A DNA stretch of 64,000 nucleotides from Verrucomicrobium sp. GTDB lineage: Bacteria > Verrucomicrobiota > Verrucomicrobiia > Methylacidiphilales > GAS474. Of this stretch, positions 1 to 10,482 are shown one piece after another. The stretch covers positions 186,001-250,000 of the forward strand of contig JAPWJX010000003.1 of NCBI GenBank assembly GCA_028283855.1. The letters run 5' to 3'. The translations under genes and the position numbers were made by a program. Position 1 is the first letter of the stretch. Each line of letters opens with the position of its first letter. Under the pieces are notes generated by a model. It was not told where the DNA came from. It ran no database searches and was given only the letters and a program-made list of their open reading frames with translations.

Positions 1-42
1 GGATTAGGTTGCGCAACGCCGCAAAGCGGCTAGGTTGACCGG
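1..42. other. Short palindromes upstream of the first gene
   Basis: The left edge holds a 10-base palindrome GTTGCGCAAC (8-17) and a 5-base-pair hairpin GCCGC-aaa-GCGGC just after it, with TAGGTTG occurring twice (5-11 and 31-37). It could be the end of an upstream terminator or a regulatory repeat; the window edge prevents a decision. Confidence 0.25.
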
Positions 43-696
43 ATGCGTAAGTCTTTCTACCTGGCCCTGGCTCTCGCCGCCGGCCTCATTCTGAGCGCCC
101 ACGCGGGCGACGATTCCAAGGTTCTGGCCACCCAGACCTCCAACGAGCGGATGGACGGCTTCTTTGCCGGCGTCCAGGGCGGCGCCGACTTCTCCGGCGA
201 CATCCACACCAGCACCGGTGCCGACATCAGCAGCAACACCCTGGCCCTGGGCGGTATCAAGGGCGGCTACGTCTGGAACCGTCTCCCCATCCTCAACTGG
301 AAGAACTTCACCAACCGCATCGAACTGGAAGCCGACTGGAGCGGCGACCACCGCGCCCTGGGCGCCACGGGCTTCAGCCAGAACAACGCCATCGTCCTCA
401 TCAACCAGTCGGTCGGCTACCAGATCGGCAAGTTTGAGCCCTACGTCGGCGGTTCCGTCGGCTTCATCAACACCTGGGTGAGCGGCGGCGGCTTCGGCAA
501 CTCCTCCGACATCTCCCTGGCCTACGGCCCCCTGGCCGGTCTGCGCTACAATATCGACGCCCACTGGCAGGTCTACGGCGAGTACAAGTATCTCTTCAGC
601 GACGACAAGAGCTACTCGTCCTCCACCGGCGCCACGATCAACACCCACACCGGCCACGACCAGCTCGCCACGGCCGGCGTGAGCTACTTCTTCTAA
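43..696 (+). CDS. Outer-membrane beta-barrel protein
   Basis: 217 residues. A clean signal peptide (MRKSFY, a hydrophobic core, cut after about residue 21 at AHA|GDD) exports it, and the mature part alternates hydrophobic and polar residues with many Gly, Tyr and Trp as in small 8-stranded porin/opacity-type barrels. The last residue is Phe (VSYFF), the usual BAM signal for outer-membrane insertion. The segment LAYGPLAGLRYNID near residues 160-175 matches the barrel strands of this family. The function is structural or unknown; no ligand can be named. An intrinsic terminator follows at once, so it is probably transcribed alone. Confidence 0.85.
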   Translation: MRKSFYLALALAAGLILSAHAGDDSKVLATQTSNERMDGFFAGVQGGADFSGDIHTSTGADISSNTLALGGIKGGYVWNRLPILNWKNFTNRIELEADWSGDHRALGATGFSQNNAIVLINQSVGYQIGKFEPYVGGSVGFINTWVSGGGFGNSSDISLAYGPLAGLRYNIDAHWQVYGEYKYLFSDDKSYSSSTGATINTHTGHDQLATAGVSYFF

Positions 697-716
697 GCCG
701 ATCCCCGAATCGAGCT

Positions 717-757
717 AGCCCCAGACTGCCCTTTGCGGCAGCCTGGGGCTTCTTTTT
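717..757 (+). terminator. Strong intrinsic terminator abutting the next start codon
   Basis: AGCCCCAG-a-CTGCC pairs with GGCAG-c-CTGGGGCT around a CTTTGC loop and is followed by TCTTTTTT. It ends the beta-barrel transcript. The U-tract finishes only three bases before the ATG of the ABC-F gene at 761, leaving no room for a separate ribosome-binding site. Confidence 0.85.
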
Positions 758-760
758 TCC

Positions 761-2698
<1,938 letters not shown>

Positions 2699-2707
2699 CT
2701 TAGCGCC

Positions 2708-2866
2708 ATGGCGAAGCCCAAGCTGCGGTTCGGCCTGGAGAACGAGGTCATCCTGGCCGTCTTTCTCTTCTATATGGCGATGACGGCCGTCCTCCTCTAC
2801 GTCCACTTCCGGAAGCCCGCTCCCCAGGCGCCTGATCCGGCCCCGCACCCGTCCGCCCAGCCATGA
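2708..2866 (+). CDS. 52-residue single-span membrane microprotein
   Basis: Starts at ATG 2708, nine bases after the ABC-F stop, and ends in a TGA that overlaps the corA ATG (ATGA at 2863-2866). The product has a basic N-terminus (MAKPKLRFG), one hydrophobic span at about residues 14-34 (ILAVFLFYMAMTAVLLYV) and a Pro/Ala-rich tail. I do not recognise a family. The stop-start overlap predicts translational coupling with CorA, so a small partner of the transporter is possible but not shown. Codon use is GC-rich in third positions, like the neighbours. Confidence 0.6.
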   Translation: MAKPKLRFGLENEVILAVFLFYMAMTAVLLYVHFRKPAPQAPDPAPHPSAQP

Positions 2867-3834
2867 TCAAAACCGTCTTCGTCCGCGGCGGCCAGGTCGA
2901 CGTCCGCGAGGGGCTGGCCCCCGACGACCAGGCCGCCTCCACCGTCTGGATCCACGCCGTCACCCCCTCCAAGGAGGAGCTGGAATCCCTCCGCCACGCC
3001 TACGGCCTGGACGTCACCCACCCCATCGAGGGCATCCGCGAGGACGCCGACATCATCCACATCCCCGCCCGGCTTCTCACCGTCGCGGAGGGGGCGCGCC
3101 CCGTCTTGCGGCGCGTCCGCTTCCTCCTGGGGGAGCGGATCGTCGCCACCCTCGACGAGGGTCCCGGCTCCGCCGCCTTCGACAAGGCGCTTCAGCGCCT
3201 GCAGCACAAGCCGAGCCTGGGCGAGAATCCCCGCGCGCTCTTCCGCCTCATCCTCCAGGCGCTCAACGAGTCGGGCGAGCAGCTCATCGACAAGATCAGC
3301 GCCGGGCTGACCCATGACAGCGCGGCCATCACCGCCCTTTCCGGCACCCTCCAGCGGCACGGGAAAGAAGTCGGCGTCGCCGACCTGACCGACCTCATCA
3401 TGCGCCTCAACGCCAAGGAGGAGCTCGTCTCCCAATGCCTGGAGCGGCAGCTTTTCCTGGCCCGCGCCGCGCGGCGGCTGGAGGGGGCGATCGACGACGA
3501 GCGGGAACCCGTCCTGGCCCGCCTGGCCTCCGAGCTGATCTCCGACATCGAGGGAGTGCAGCAGCACGCCGCGCACGAGCACAACCGCGTCTACTACCTC
3601 CAGGAGGCCCTCAACGCCTCCCTCAACGTGAAGCAGAACCAGATCGTGAAGATCTTCACCATCCTCTCCGCCATCTTCATGCCACCCACGCTCATCGCCT
3701 CCATCTACGGCATGAACTGGGTCCACATGCCGGAGCTGGGCTGGAACGGGGGCTTCCTCTATTCCATCCTCTTCATGTTCGTCTCCGCCGTGCTGCCCCT
3801 GGTCTACATCAAGCGGCGCGGCTGGCTTCGCTAA
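2863..3834 (+). CDS. corA: CorA-family magnesium/divalent metal transporter
   Basis: 323 residues. A long acidic and helical cytoplasmic domain is followed by two C-terminal membrane helices; the first ends in the family-defining YGMNW (GMN at about 283-285), the selectivity filter of the pentameric pore. The second helix (FLYSILFMFVSAVLPLVYI) is followed by a basic tail (KRRGWLR). Family members move Mg2+, sometimes Co2+ or Ni2+, across the inner membrane; the zinc-exporting ZntB branch shares the fold. The start codon overlaps the stop of the preceding 52-residue membrane protein. Confidence 0.92.
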   Translation: MIKTVFVRGGQVDVREGLAPDDQAASTVWIHAVTPSKEELESLRHAYGLDVTHPIEGIREDADIIHIPARLLTVAEGARPVLRRVRFLLGERIVATLDEGPGSAAFDKALQRLQHKPSLGENPRALFRLILQALNESGEQLIDKISAGLTHDSAAITALSGTLQRHGKEVGVADLTDLIMRLNAKEELVSQCLERQLFLARAARRLEGAIDDEREPVLARLASELISDIEGVQQHAAHEHNRVYYLQEALNASLNVKQNQIVKIFTILSAIFMPPTLIASIYGMNWVHMPELGWNGGFLYSILFMFVSAVLPLVYIKRRGWLR

Positions 3835-3844
3835 ACCTCCCCCC

Positions 3845-4426
3845 ATGCACCTGGCCTTGTTCGAGCACTTCACCCGCACGTTCATCCCCATCTTCGTCGC
3901 CATCGACTCGATCGGCCTGGCCGCCGTCTTCCTGGCCATGAGCCAGGGGACCACGGAGAAGCGCCGCCGCCTCATTGCCACCCAGGCCACCTGGACGGGC
4001 GGGGGCGTCGCCCTCCTCTTCCTTTTCCTGGGGCGGAGCATCTTCTCCTTCGTCGGCGTCACGGTCGGGGACTTCCAGATCGCCGGCGGGCTCATCCTCT
4101 TCATGCTCGCCGCGCGGGACATGGTCCGACCCGCCGCGGAAAAGCCGGCGGAGGTGGCGGAAGACTTCGGCGTGGTCCCCTTGGGCATGCCGCTCATCGC
4201 CGGGCCCGCCCTCATCGCCACCCTGCTCCTGCTGGCGCAGGTGGAGGGGCTCCTCATGACCCTCATCGCCCTGGTGCTCAACCTCGGCGTGGTGGCGCTG
4301 GCCTTCGCCTACTGCCGCACGCTGGAGCAGTGGATCGGCGGCACCGGCATGCGCGCCGTCTCCAAGATCATCTCCCTGCTCCTGGCCGCCATCGCGGTGA
4401 GCATGATCCGCCACGGATGGACGTAA
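3845..4426 (+). CDS. MarC-family integral membrane protein
   Basis: 193 residues with about six hydrophobic segments. The N-terminal stretch FVAIDSIGLAAVFLAMSQGTTEKRRR and the central PLGMPLIAGPALIATLLLL are typical of the MarC family, whose transported substrate is unknown despite the name. It lies ten bases after corA in the same direction and is probably in the same operon. A second, longer MarC paralogue is at 60161-60835. Confidence 0.85.
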   Translation: MHLALFEHFTRTFIPIFVAIDSIGLAAVFLAMSQGTTEKRRRLIATQATWTGGGVALLFLFLGRSIFSFVGVTVGDFQIAGGLILFMLAARDMVRPAAEKPAEVAEDFGVVPLGMPLIAGPALIATLLLLAQVEGLLMTLIALVLNLGVVALAFAYCRTLEQWIGGTGMRAVSKIISLLLAAIAVSMIRHGWT

Positions 4427-4451
4427 GCCAGGACTGGGATTACCTTGCCCC

Positions 4452-5057
4452 ATGAGAACGGCTTTCTTTCTCCTGGGACTCCTTTTGGCCTGCGCCGCGG
4501 CGGAGGCCGCCTCCCTTCCCGCCGGAGCCACGCGCGCCGGGGACGGCTACGCGCTGACCGTCTACTTCACCCCGCTGGAATCGGGCTACACGGAGGCGGC
4601 CGGCTTCCGCTACCCCTCCATGCGGATCAACGCCGTGGGCCGCCGCCTCTCCCCGGACTTCATTCACGCCGTGGAAATGGAAGGCTGCGGCCGCCTGAGC
4701 CGCCCGGCCAAGGGGAAGGGCTACCTCCGCTCCGACGGCTCCTGGCAGCTGGCCTCCGCGCCGGTGGGAATCTCCGGGCGGCGGCTGGTGCCGCGCGTCT
4801 CCTGCGCGGTGGGCGCGGGCAGCGGCCTGAAATCGGGAGACTGGATCGTCCTGCGCTCCCCCTCCCTCCCCGCCTCCGTCCAGGGCCACGCCTGGCGGGT
4901 GGACGACCGGGGCGGCGGCGTCGGCGCGCGGCAGATCGACCTCTATTGGGGAGAGGACGTCTCCAAGGGGCCGGGGCGCCTTCTCACCCAGGCGGCGGGT
5001 TCCCCTTTGAGTTCCGCCCGGAACGTCACGGTCTACAAGGTGCCGCCGCCGCAATAA
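4452..5057 (+). CDS. Secreted 3D-domain-like protein (double-psi beta-barrel)
   Basis: 201 residues. The signal peptide is MRTAFFLLGLLLACAAAEA with cleavage near residue 19-20. The body resembles the 3D (Asp-Asp-Asp) domain of MltA-type and Rpf-related cell-wall proteins: an N-terminal YFTPLESGYTEAAG segment and a C-terminal WRVDDRGGGVGARQIDLYWGED. In that family the paired aspartates form a polysaccharide-binding or lytic active site, so a periplasmic role on peptidoglycan is plausible. The assignment rests on motif recall and is only moderate. A TACCTT hexamer five bases before the ATG suggests a leaderless transcript. Confidence 0.6.
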   Translation: MRTAFFLLGLLLACAAAEAASLPAGATRAGDGYALTVYFTPLESGYTEAAGFRYPSMRINAVGRRLSPDFIHAVEMEGCGRLSRPAKGKGYLRSDGSWQLASAPVGISGRRLVPRVSCAVGAGSGLKSGDWIVLRSPSLPASVQGHAWRVDDRGGGVGARQIDLYWGEDVSKGPGRLLTQAAGSPLSSARNVTVYKVPPPQ

Positions 5058-5097
5058 AAGGTCGCATCCCGGCGACCGATCGGCGAAGAAGGGAAGG

Positions 5098-5700
5098 ATG
5101 ATCGACTACGCCGAGATCAACCGCCGCGCCCTGGACATCGTCCCCAAGCGGGAGGTCCTCTACCTCAGCGGCCCCATGAGCCACTGCAAGAGCGAGGCGC
5201 ACATGACGGAGATCGACCAGAACTTCGCCATGTTCAACGCGATGGAAGCCCACTTCACGGCGCGCGGCCACCGGGTCCTGAACCCCGCCCGGATCGAGGC
5301 CTGCCTGCGGGACGATCCCGAGGCCCAGGCCGACCCGACCCGCCTTTGGCAGGCCTGCCTCAAGAAAGACCTCTACGCGATGATCCACGTGGGCGTCACC
5401 CGCATCGTTTTTCTGCCGCCCGCCCATACCGCCCACTCCACCCTGGAAAAGCCCCACCTGCGCTCCTGGGAGGACTCGAGCGGGGCCTGCCTGGAGGTCT
5501 TCTTCGGCCTGAAGCTGGGCTGCGCCTTTTCCCGCGCCGTGCCGGACGGCCGGAACGGCTGGGAGCTGGAGGAGATGCGGCATGAGGAAGTCCGCGCCAT
5601 CCTGGCCCACTCCCAGACCTTCGCCGAATTGCAGCGGGGCTACGACGCGCCCTTCGTCCCGCAGGGCGGCCAGGCCCTGGTGCCTCAGGTCAGGCTTTGA
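5098..5700 (+). CDS. DUF4406-like nucleoside 2-deoxyribosyltransferase-fold protein
   Basis: 200 residues. VLYLSGPMSHC near the N-terminus, followed by NFAMFNAMEAHFTARGHRVLNPARIEA, matches the DUF4406 pattern (a GPM loop, then an alpha helix and a GYxVxNP strand) of the deoxyribosyltransferase-like fold. It is longer than the usual 90-130-residue member, with an extra C-terminal region. No reaction can be assigned. The 3-prime end overlaps the convergent aminotransferase gene by 11 bases. The start ATG follows GAAGGATG-type purines. Confidence 0.65.
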   Translation: MIDYAEINRRALDIVPKREVLYLSGPMSHCKSEAHMTEIDQNFAMFNAMEAHFTARGHRVLNPARIEACLRDDPEAQADPTRLWQACLKKDLYAMIHVGVTRIVFLPPAHTAHSTLEKPHLRSWEDSSGACLEVFFGLKLGCAFSRAVPDGRNGWELEEMRHEEVRAILAHSQTFAELQRGYDAPFVPQGGQALVPQVRL

Positions 5701-6844
5701 AATAGGCGGCCAGCCGCCGCCCCGCCTCCCGCAACGTCTCCTCCTTCTTGGCGAAGTGGAGGCGCAGGAGGTGATGGACCGGCTCCCGGAAGAAGCTCGA
5801 CCCCGGCACCCCCGCCACGCCCGCCTTTTCCGTCAGGACGCGGGAAGCGGTCACGTCGTCGGAAAATCCCAGCGCGCCGATGTCCAGCAGGACGTAGTAG
5901 GCCCCCTGCGGCTCGGCCACGGAAAGGCCCGCGCCCCGCAGGAGGTCCAGGAAGAGGGCCCGCTTGGCCGCGTAATCCTCCCGCAGCTTTTGGTAATAGC
6001 CGTCGCCGAATTCGAGGGCGGTGACCGCCGCCTCCTGAAGCGGCGCGGCCGCGCCGACGGTGAGGAAGTCGTGCACCTTCCGCGCGGCGGCGATGACCTT
6101 CTCATGCGCCATGACGTAGCCCAGCCGCCAGCCGGTGATGGAGTAGGTCTTGGAAAGGGAGCCGCAGGTGATCGCCCGCTCGAACATTCCCGGCAGCGCG
6201 GCGAAGTAGGTGTGCTCGTGCGGGGCGTAGACGATGTGCTCGTAGACTTCGTCCAGGATGACGTAGGCGTCGTGCCGCGCCGCCAGCTCCGCGATCTGGA
6301 GCAGCTCCTCCCGCGTGAAGACCTTCCCCGTGGGATTGGACGGATTGCAGACGACGATCGCCTTGGCCCCTTGGGCGAAGGCGCGGGCCAGCTCCTCCGG
6401 GTCGAAGCCGAAGCCGGGCGGCCGCAGCGGGACGTAGATCGGCTCCGCCCCGCAGAGGATCGCGTCGGCGGCGTAATTCTCGTAAAAAGGGGAGAAGACC
6501 ACCACCTTGTCCCCCGGATTGCAGGCGGTCATCATGGCCACCATCATCGCCTCCGTGCCGCCGCAGGTGACCACCAGGTGGCGCTCCGGGTCGACGTCGA
6601 GGCCGGTAAAGCGCGCCATCTTCCGCGCCAGCGCCGCCCGGAAGCGGGCGGAACCCCAGGTGATCGAATACTGGTGGAACGGCCCGCGCCCGGCGCGCTC
6701 CAACGCCTCCAATAGCTCCGCCGGCGGGTCGAAATCGGGGAAGCCCTGCGCCAGGTTGACGGCGTCGTGGCGCTGCGCCAGCCGGGTCATCTCCCGGATA
6801 ACCGATTCGGTGAACTGCTCCAGGCGGCGGGCGGGAACGGGCAT
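5690..6844 (-). CDS. PLP-dependent class I/II aminotransferase (methionine/kynurenine type)
   Basis: 384 residues when started at ATG 6844 (MPVPARRLEQFTESV); the frame stays open further upstream but only as antisense to the next gene. VNLAQGFPDFDPP near the N-terminus is typical of the methionine/kynurenine aminotransferase and cysteine-conjugate beta-lyase subgroup of fold type I. The PLP lysine lies in SLSKTYSITGWRLGY (about residue 231), with NPSNPTGKVF and the C-terminal Arg region also present. It transfers an amino group between an amino acid and a 2-oxo acid in the cytoplasm; the exact substrate is not predictable. It is divergent from the next gene. Confidence 0.9.
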   Translation of the reverse strand: MPVPARRLEQFTESVIREMTRLAQRHDAVNLAQGFPDFDPPAELLEALERAGRGPFHQYSITWGSARFRAALARKMARFTGLDVDPERHLVVTCGGTEAMMVAMMTACNPGDKVVVFSPFYENYAADAILCGAEPIYVPLRPPGFGFDPEELARAFAQGAKAIVVCNPSNPTGKVFTREELLQIAELAARHDAYVILDEVYEHIVYAPHEHTYFAALPGMFERAITCGSLSKTYSITGWRLGYVMAHEKVIAAARKVHDFLTVGAAAPLQEAAVTALEFGDGYYQKLREDYAAKRALFLDLLRGAGLSVAEPQGAYYVLLDIGALGFSDDVTASRVLTEKAGVAGVPGSSFFREPVHHLLRLHFAKKEETLREAGRRLAAYFKA

Positions 6845-6916
6845 AGCCTCCACGTTCCCACGCCGCGCGGAAGCCTCCAGCAAAAAGCTGGCCCGGTGTG
6901 GTAGCCTCCCGGGAGC

Positions 6917-7471
6917 ATGAAATGGATTTGGCGCGGCGTTCTCCTCTGCCTGGCCGCCATGGCGGCCATCGCCGTGGATGGCCTGACCGACCGGCCCGGC
7001 CCGGCGGAGACGGCCCTGGTCCTGGGCACCGGCGGCATCCGGCCGGACGGCACGCCGTCCGAGCGGCTCCGCGCCCGCCTGGACCGCGCGGCGGAGGCCG
7101 ACCGCGCCCGCCCCTTCCGCTTCCTCATCGTCAGCGGGCGCTCCGCCTCCCCAGGCCCGGACGAGGCGGAGGTGATGGCCGCCTACCTGGAGCGCCGGGG
7201 CGTCCCCGCCGCGCGGCTGATCCTGGACCACCACGGGGAGACGACGTGGGCCTCCGCCCGCTTCACCGCCGCCTTCCTCCAGGCCCGCGGACTGCGCGGC
7301 GCCACCGTGATCACCCAATACTTTCACATTCCCCGCGCGCGGATGGCGCTGGAACGGATGGGCGTCTCCCCGGTCTATTCCCTTCATGCCCACCGGATTG
7401 AGTGGCACGACGCCCCCCTCCTGGCGCGGGAAGTGGCGGCATGGATCGACTACCGCTTTCGCACCCCCTAA
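6917..7471 (+). CDS. YdcF/SanA-like DUF218 envelope protein
   Basis: 184 residues: an N-terminal hydrophobic segment (signal anchor, residues 3-17) and a DUF218 domain. The motifs are ALVLGTGGIRPDG, the RFLIVSGR strand-loop, ARLILDHHGETTWASA and TVITQYFHIPRARM, in the order of the YdcF/ElyC/SanA family. Members sit at the inner membrane and affect cell-envelope polymer synthesis or vancomycin sensitivity; the catalytic role is not settled. A TAGCCT hexamer nine bases before the ATG may be the -10 box. Confidence 0.85.
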   Translation: MKWIWRGVLLCLAAMAAIAVDGLTDRPGPAETALVLGTGGIRPDGTPSERLRARLDRAAEADRARPFRFLIVSGRSASPGPDEAEVMAAYLERRGVPAARLILDHHGETTWASARFTAAFLQARGLRGATVITQYFHIPRARMALERMGVSPVYSLHAHRIEWHDAPLLAREVAAWIDYRFRTP

Positions 7472-7491
7472 AGGCGTGTTAGATTTCCCGC

Positions 7492-8844
7492 ATGGGAAAA
7501 CTTTTGCGCATCGTCGGGATCCTCCTCGTCGTTCTCGTCCTCGGCCTCGTCGCCGCCTCCTTCGCCCTCAACGCCTACCTGAATTCCGCCAGCTTCCGCG
7601 GCTGGATGGAGGCGAAGACGGGCGAGACGCTCGGCACTCCGGTGAAGGTGGAGGACTTCCACTTCTCCCTCTTCCAGGGCTTCGTGATGAAAGGCGTCAC
7701 CGTCCCCGCCCCGGCGCAGTTCCCCGGCCAGCCGCTCTTCGCGGCGAAGAGCTTCGAATTCCGCTATAGCCCCGCCGCCCTGCTGGCCGGAAAGGTGGAG
7801 ATCACGAAGGTGGTCCTGGCCACCCCCGCCCTCTCCCTGCACCAGGCCGCCGACGGCAGCTCCAACGCCACGGCGTCCAAGGCGGAGACCAAGCCCGCCG
7901 CCTCCCAGGAAGCCCCCTCGACCGGCCTCCCCCTGGCCGTCCACATCGACAAGCTTTCCGTCACCGACGGCAGCGCCGAGGTCTACAAGGCGGACGGCTC
8001 CGCCACCGCCCTCGTGAAAGACGCGGACCTCGAGTCCAGCCTGAGCCTGGTGGGGACCGACGCGGCCCTCGACGGCTCTTTCTCCGTGAAGACGATCACC
8101 CTCCCGGGCCTGATCGTGATCGACGACCTCCGTTCCCCCTTCACGCTCAAGGACAAGCACTTCACCCTTTCCCATATCCAGGGCGGCTGCGCGGGCGGCA
8201 GCCTGGACGGCGACGGCGCGCTCGACCTGAACCAGGCCGCCACCCTTCCCTTCACGCTCAACCTGAAGGGGAAGGACCTGGACCTGCAAAAGCTGGCGGA
8301 AGGCGCCACGGGCCGCTCCCTTCCCGTCTCCGGCAAGGTGCAGGCGCAGATCGCCACCGTCGTGCCGCTCTCCGACCCCATGACGCTGACGGGCAAAGGC
8401 CACACGGAGATCACCGACGTCAAGCTGCCCTCCAACCCCGTCTTCCAGCTCCTGGGCACCGCGCTGAACCTGCCGGAGCTGGCCGGCGGCAGCTTCCAGC
8501 TGGCCTCCTCCGACTTCGCCCTGGGCGGCCGGGCCGTCACCCTCTCCAACCTGATGCTCCAAGGCCCGCTGGTGAAGATCACCGGCGGCGGCAAGATCAC
8601 CTTCGACCAGAATTACGACCTGACGCTGGTCCTCGTCCTCGACCCCAAGGCCGTGGAAAAGCTGCCCAAGGAAAGCCAGGGCGCCCTCACCTCCAACAGC
8701 GACGGCACCTTCCAGACGCCCTCCTTCCGCGTCTACGGAAAGCCCGGCGCCATGCAGACCGACCTGCTCCAGCAGCTCCTGAAGAAAGCCGCCGGAGAAG
8801 CGGTGCAGAAGAAACTCGGCGGCGCGCTCAAGAAGCTGTTCTAA
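7492..8844 (+). CDS. AsmA-like envelope protein (bridge-type lipid-transport superfamily)
   Basis: 450 residues with an N-terminal membrane anchor (residues 4-25, LLRIVGILLVVLVLGLVAA) and a long periplasmic beta-rich part. Residues 30-75 (SFRGWMEAKTGETLGTPVKVEDFHFSLFQG) look like the AsmA N-terminal repeat, and the C-terminal half (GKITFDQNYDLTLVLVLDPK) matches the AsmA-C module. Relatives form hydrophobic grooves that shuttle phospholipid between membranes. This one is short for the family and might be a minor paralogue. TAGATT lies six bases before the ATG. The gene ends by overlapping the convergent neighbour by 17 bases. Confidence 0.75.
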   Translation: MGKLLRIVGILLVVLVLGLVAASFALNAYLNSASFRGWMEAKTGETLGTPVKVEDFHFSLFQGFVMKGVTVPAPAQFPGQPLFAAKSFEFRYSPAALLAGKVEITKVVLATPALSLHQAADGSSNATASKAETKPAASQEAPSTGLPLAVHIDKLSVTDGSAEVYKADGSATALVKDADLESSLSLVGTDAALDGSFSVKTITLPGLIVIDDLRSPFTLKDKHFTLSHIQGGCAGGSLDGDGALDLNQAATLPFTLNLKGKDLDLQKLAEGATGRSLPVSGKVQAQIATVVPLSDPMTLTGKGHTEITDVKLPSNPVFQLLGTALNLPELAGGSFQLASSDFALGGRAVTLSNLMLQGPLVKITGGGKITFDQNYDLTLVLVLDPKAVEKLPKESQGALTSNSDGTFQTPSFRVYGKPGAMQTDLLQQLLKKAAGEAVQKKLGGALKKLF

Positions 8845-9514
8845 AGTCGGGATACGCCGCCACGCGGTGAACCCACGCGTGGCCCCGCTCCGCCTCGCCA
8901 AAGGGGGCGACGGCCCACTCCCACGCCAGGGGCGCGGGAGGCAGGGCCGCGCCCTCCAACAAATCCAGCCGGGCCGCCTCCCGCCCGTCCCACGCGCGGC
9001 GCAGCCGCTCCGTGTCAGCAATCAGGCAGACGCGGCCCCGGCAGCCGCGCAGCGCCTCCAAATGCCGCAGGACCGCCCCCTGCCCGCCGGGGAAAAGCGG
9101 CAGCTGGGAAAGGACATTGGCGGAGACGATCCAATCGGCCGTCTCCCTCCAGGGCTCCAAGGCGCCGGGGCGGGAGAGATCGGCCGTCGCCAGGCGGACG
9201 TTGCCCAGCCGCCGCGCGCGGAGACGGACCGGCCACAGGTGGACGATATCGACCAAGACGACCTCCCGGAACGCGGCGGAGAGGGCGGGCAGGTCGACGT
9301 CCCGCGCCAGGCCGGAGCCCAGGACCACCGCCCGCTCCCGCCGCGCCGCATCCCGCCAGGAGGCGGCGCACGCCTCCCGGCTGCGCGCGTAATGGGGCTC
9401 CCACGCGGCGCGGCAGCGGCGCTCCCGCGACCACAGGGAAACCGCCGCCGCCAGATGGCGGCGATGGCCGCGCGGGCAGGGCGTGGCCAGGAAATGGATG
9501 AACTCCGCCAGCAT
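8828..9514 (-). CDS. SAM-methyltransferase-like protein
   Basis: 228 residues from ATG 9514; a GTG at 9577 would add 21 residues but would almost touch the divergent ATG at 9580. A Rossmann pattern is visible: AVVLGSGLARDVDLPALS (motif I), VVLVDIVHLWPVRLRARRL (strand 2), RLATADLS, and a motif IV-like ADWIVSANVLSQLPLFP. This suggests a class I SAM-binding fold, but no close family comes to mind and the substrate is unknown. It may be a non-catalytic relative. Confidence 0.65.
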   Translation of the reverse strand: MLAEFIHFLATPCPRGHRRHLAAAVSLWSRERRCRAAWEPHYARSREACAASWRDAARRERAVVLGSGLARDVDLPALSAAFREVVLVDIVHLWPVRLRARRLGNVRLATADLSRPGALEPWRETADWIVSANVLSQLPLFPGGQGAVLRHLEALRGCRGRVCLIADTERLRRAWDGREAARLDLLEGAALPPAPLAWEWAVAPFGEAERGHAWVHRVAAYPDFRTAS

Positions 9515-9545
9515 GGGAAGAAAAGGTTGGCTGCCGGAAGCGCCG

Positions 9546-9574
9546 TTGACAAACCGGCGGTTGGGTTGAGATTG
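9546..9574 (+). promoter_or_regulatory. Putative promoter of the YihY gene
   Basis: A perfect TTGACA (9546-9551) is followed after 17 bases by a weak -10-like GAGATT (9569-9574). The predicted transcript start would fall almost on the ATG at 9580, so the message may be leaderless. Confidence 0.4.
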
Positions 9575-9579
9575 CACCC

Positions 9580-10446
9580 ATGAAAACCGCGCGCGCCTTC
9601 CCCGGCTGGATCGCCCTCCTCAAGGAGAGCGCCGCCTCCTGGAACGCCCACCACGCGCCGAAGATGGGCGCCGCGCTGGCCTACTACACCGCCTTTTCCC
9701 TGGCCCCCCTCATCACCCTGGTCCTCTCCCTGGCCTCCATCGCCGTGAAGCGGGACGTGGCGGCGCGCGGGATGGTGGAACAGATCAGCAACCTCGTCGG
9801 CGCGTCGGGGGGAGAAGTGGTGCAGGAGATCCTCCGCCACGCGGGGACGATCCACGCCCTTTCCTGGGGCACGGCGGTCAGCCTCCTGCTCCTCTTGGTG
9901 AGCGCCTCCGGCGCCTTCGGCGAGCTGCAGGAGTCGCTCAACCTGATCTGGGAAGTCCCCCCGGAAAAGCACGCCGGCTGGCGCGCCCTGGTGAAGGAGA
10001 GGCTCCTTTCCTTCTCCATGGTCTTCGTCCTCGGCTTCTTCATGCTCACCTCCCTCCTCGTCTCCACCTTCGTCGCCGCGGCAAGCCGGACGCTGGCCAA
10101 GCACGTCTCCATCGTGGGCGCGGAGGCGCTCAACAACCTGGTTTCCCTGGCGGTCATCACCGCCCTCTTCGCCACCCTCTACCGGACGCTGCCCGCCGTC
10201 CGGCTGGCCTGGCGGGACGTCCTACCCGGGGCGCTCCTGGCCGCCTTCCTCTTCATCGTGGGGAAGTTCCTCCTGGGGTGGTACGTGGCCCACAGCTCCT
10301 TTTCGAGCAGCTACGGGGCGGCCGGATCGTTCGTCGTGATCCTTTTCTGGGTCTTCTACTCGGCCCAGATCCTCTACTTCGGCGCGGAATTTACCCGCAC
10401 CTGGGCCCGCCACCGGGGCGCGGGGAAGCGCGCGGCCGCGCGCTAG
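9580..10446 (+). CDS. YihY/BrkB-family inner-membrane protein
   Basis: 288 residues with six hydrophobic segments. KMGAALAYYTAFSLAPLITL near residues 28-47 is the family signature, followed by GTAVSLLLLLVSASGAFGELQESLNLIW and the C-terminal GAAGSFVVILFWVFYSAQILYFGAEFTR. The family (formerly mislabelled RNase BN) has no firmly known function; exporter-like roles have been proposed. It ends shortly before a small gene on the other strand. Confidence 0.9.
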   Translation: MKTARAFPGWIALLKESAASWNAHHAPKMGAALAYYTAFSLAPLITLVLSLASIAVKRDVAARGMVEQISNLVGASGGEVVQEILRHAGTIHALSWGTAVSLLLLLVSASGAFGELQESLNLIWEVPPEKHAGWRALVKERLLSFSMVFVLGFFMLTSLLVSTFVAAASRTLAKHVSIVGAEALNNLVSLAVITALFATLYRTLPAVRLAWRDVLPGALLAAFLFIVGKFLLGWYVAHSSFSSSYGAAGSFVVILFWVFYSAQILYFGAEFTRTWARHRGAGKRAAAR

Positions 10447-10482
10447 CGGGCCGCCGGAAAAACAAAAAGGGAGGGGGAGAGA

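Noticed and set aside
8867-9583. Plus-strand frame opposite the methyltransferase-like gene
   Set aside because: The minus-strand frame has a recognisable Rossmann pattern; the plus frame is Pro/Arg/Gly filler.
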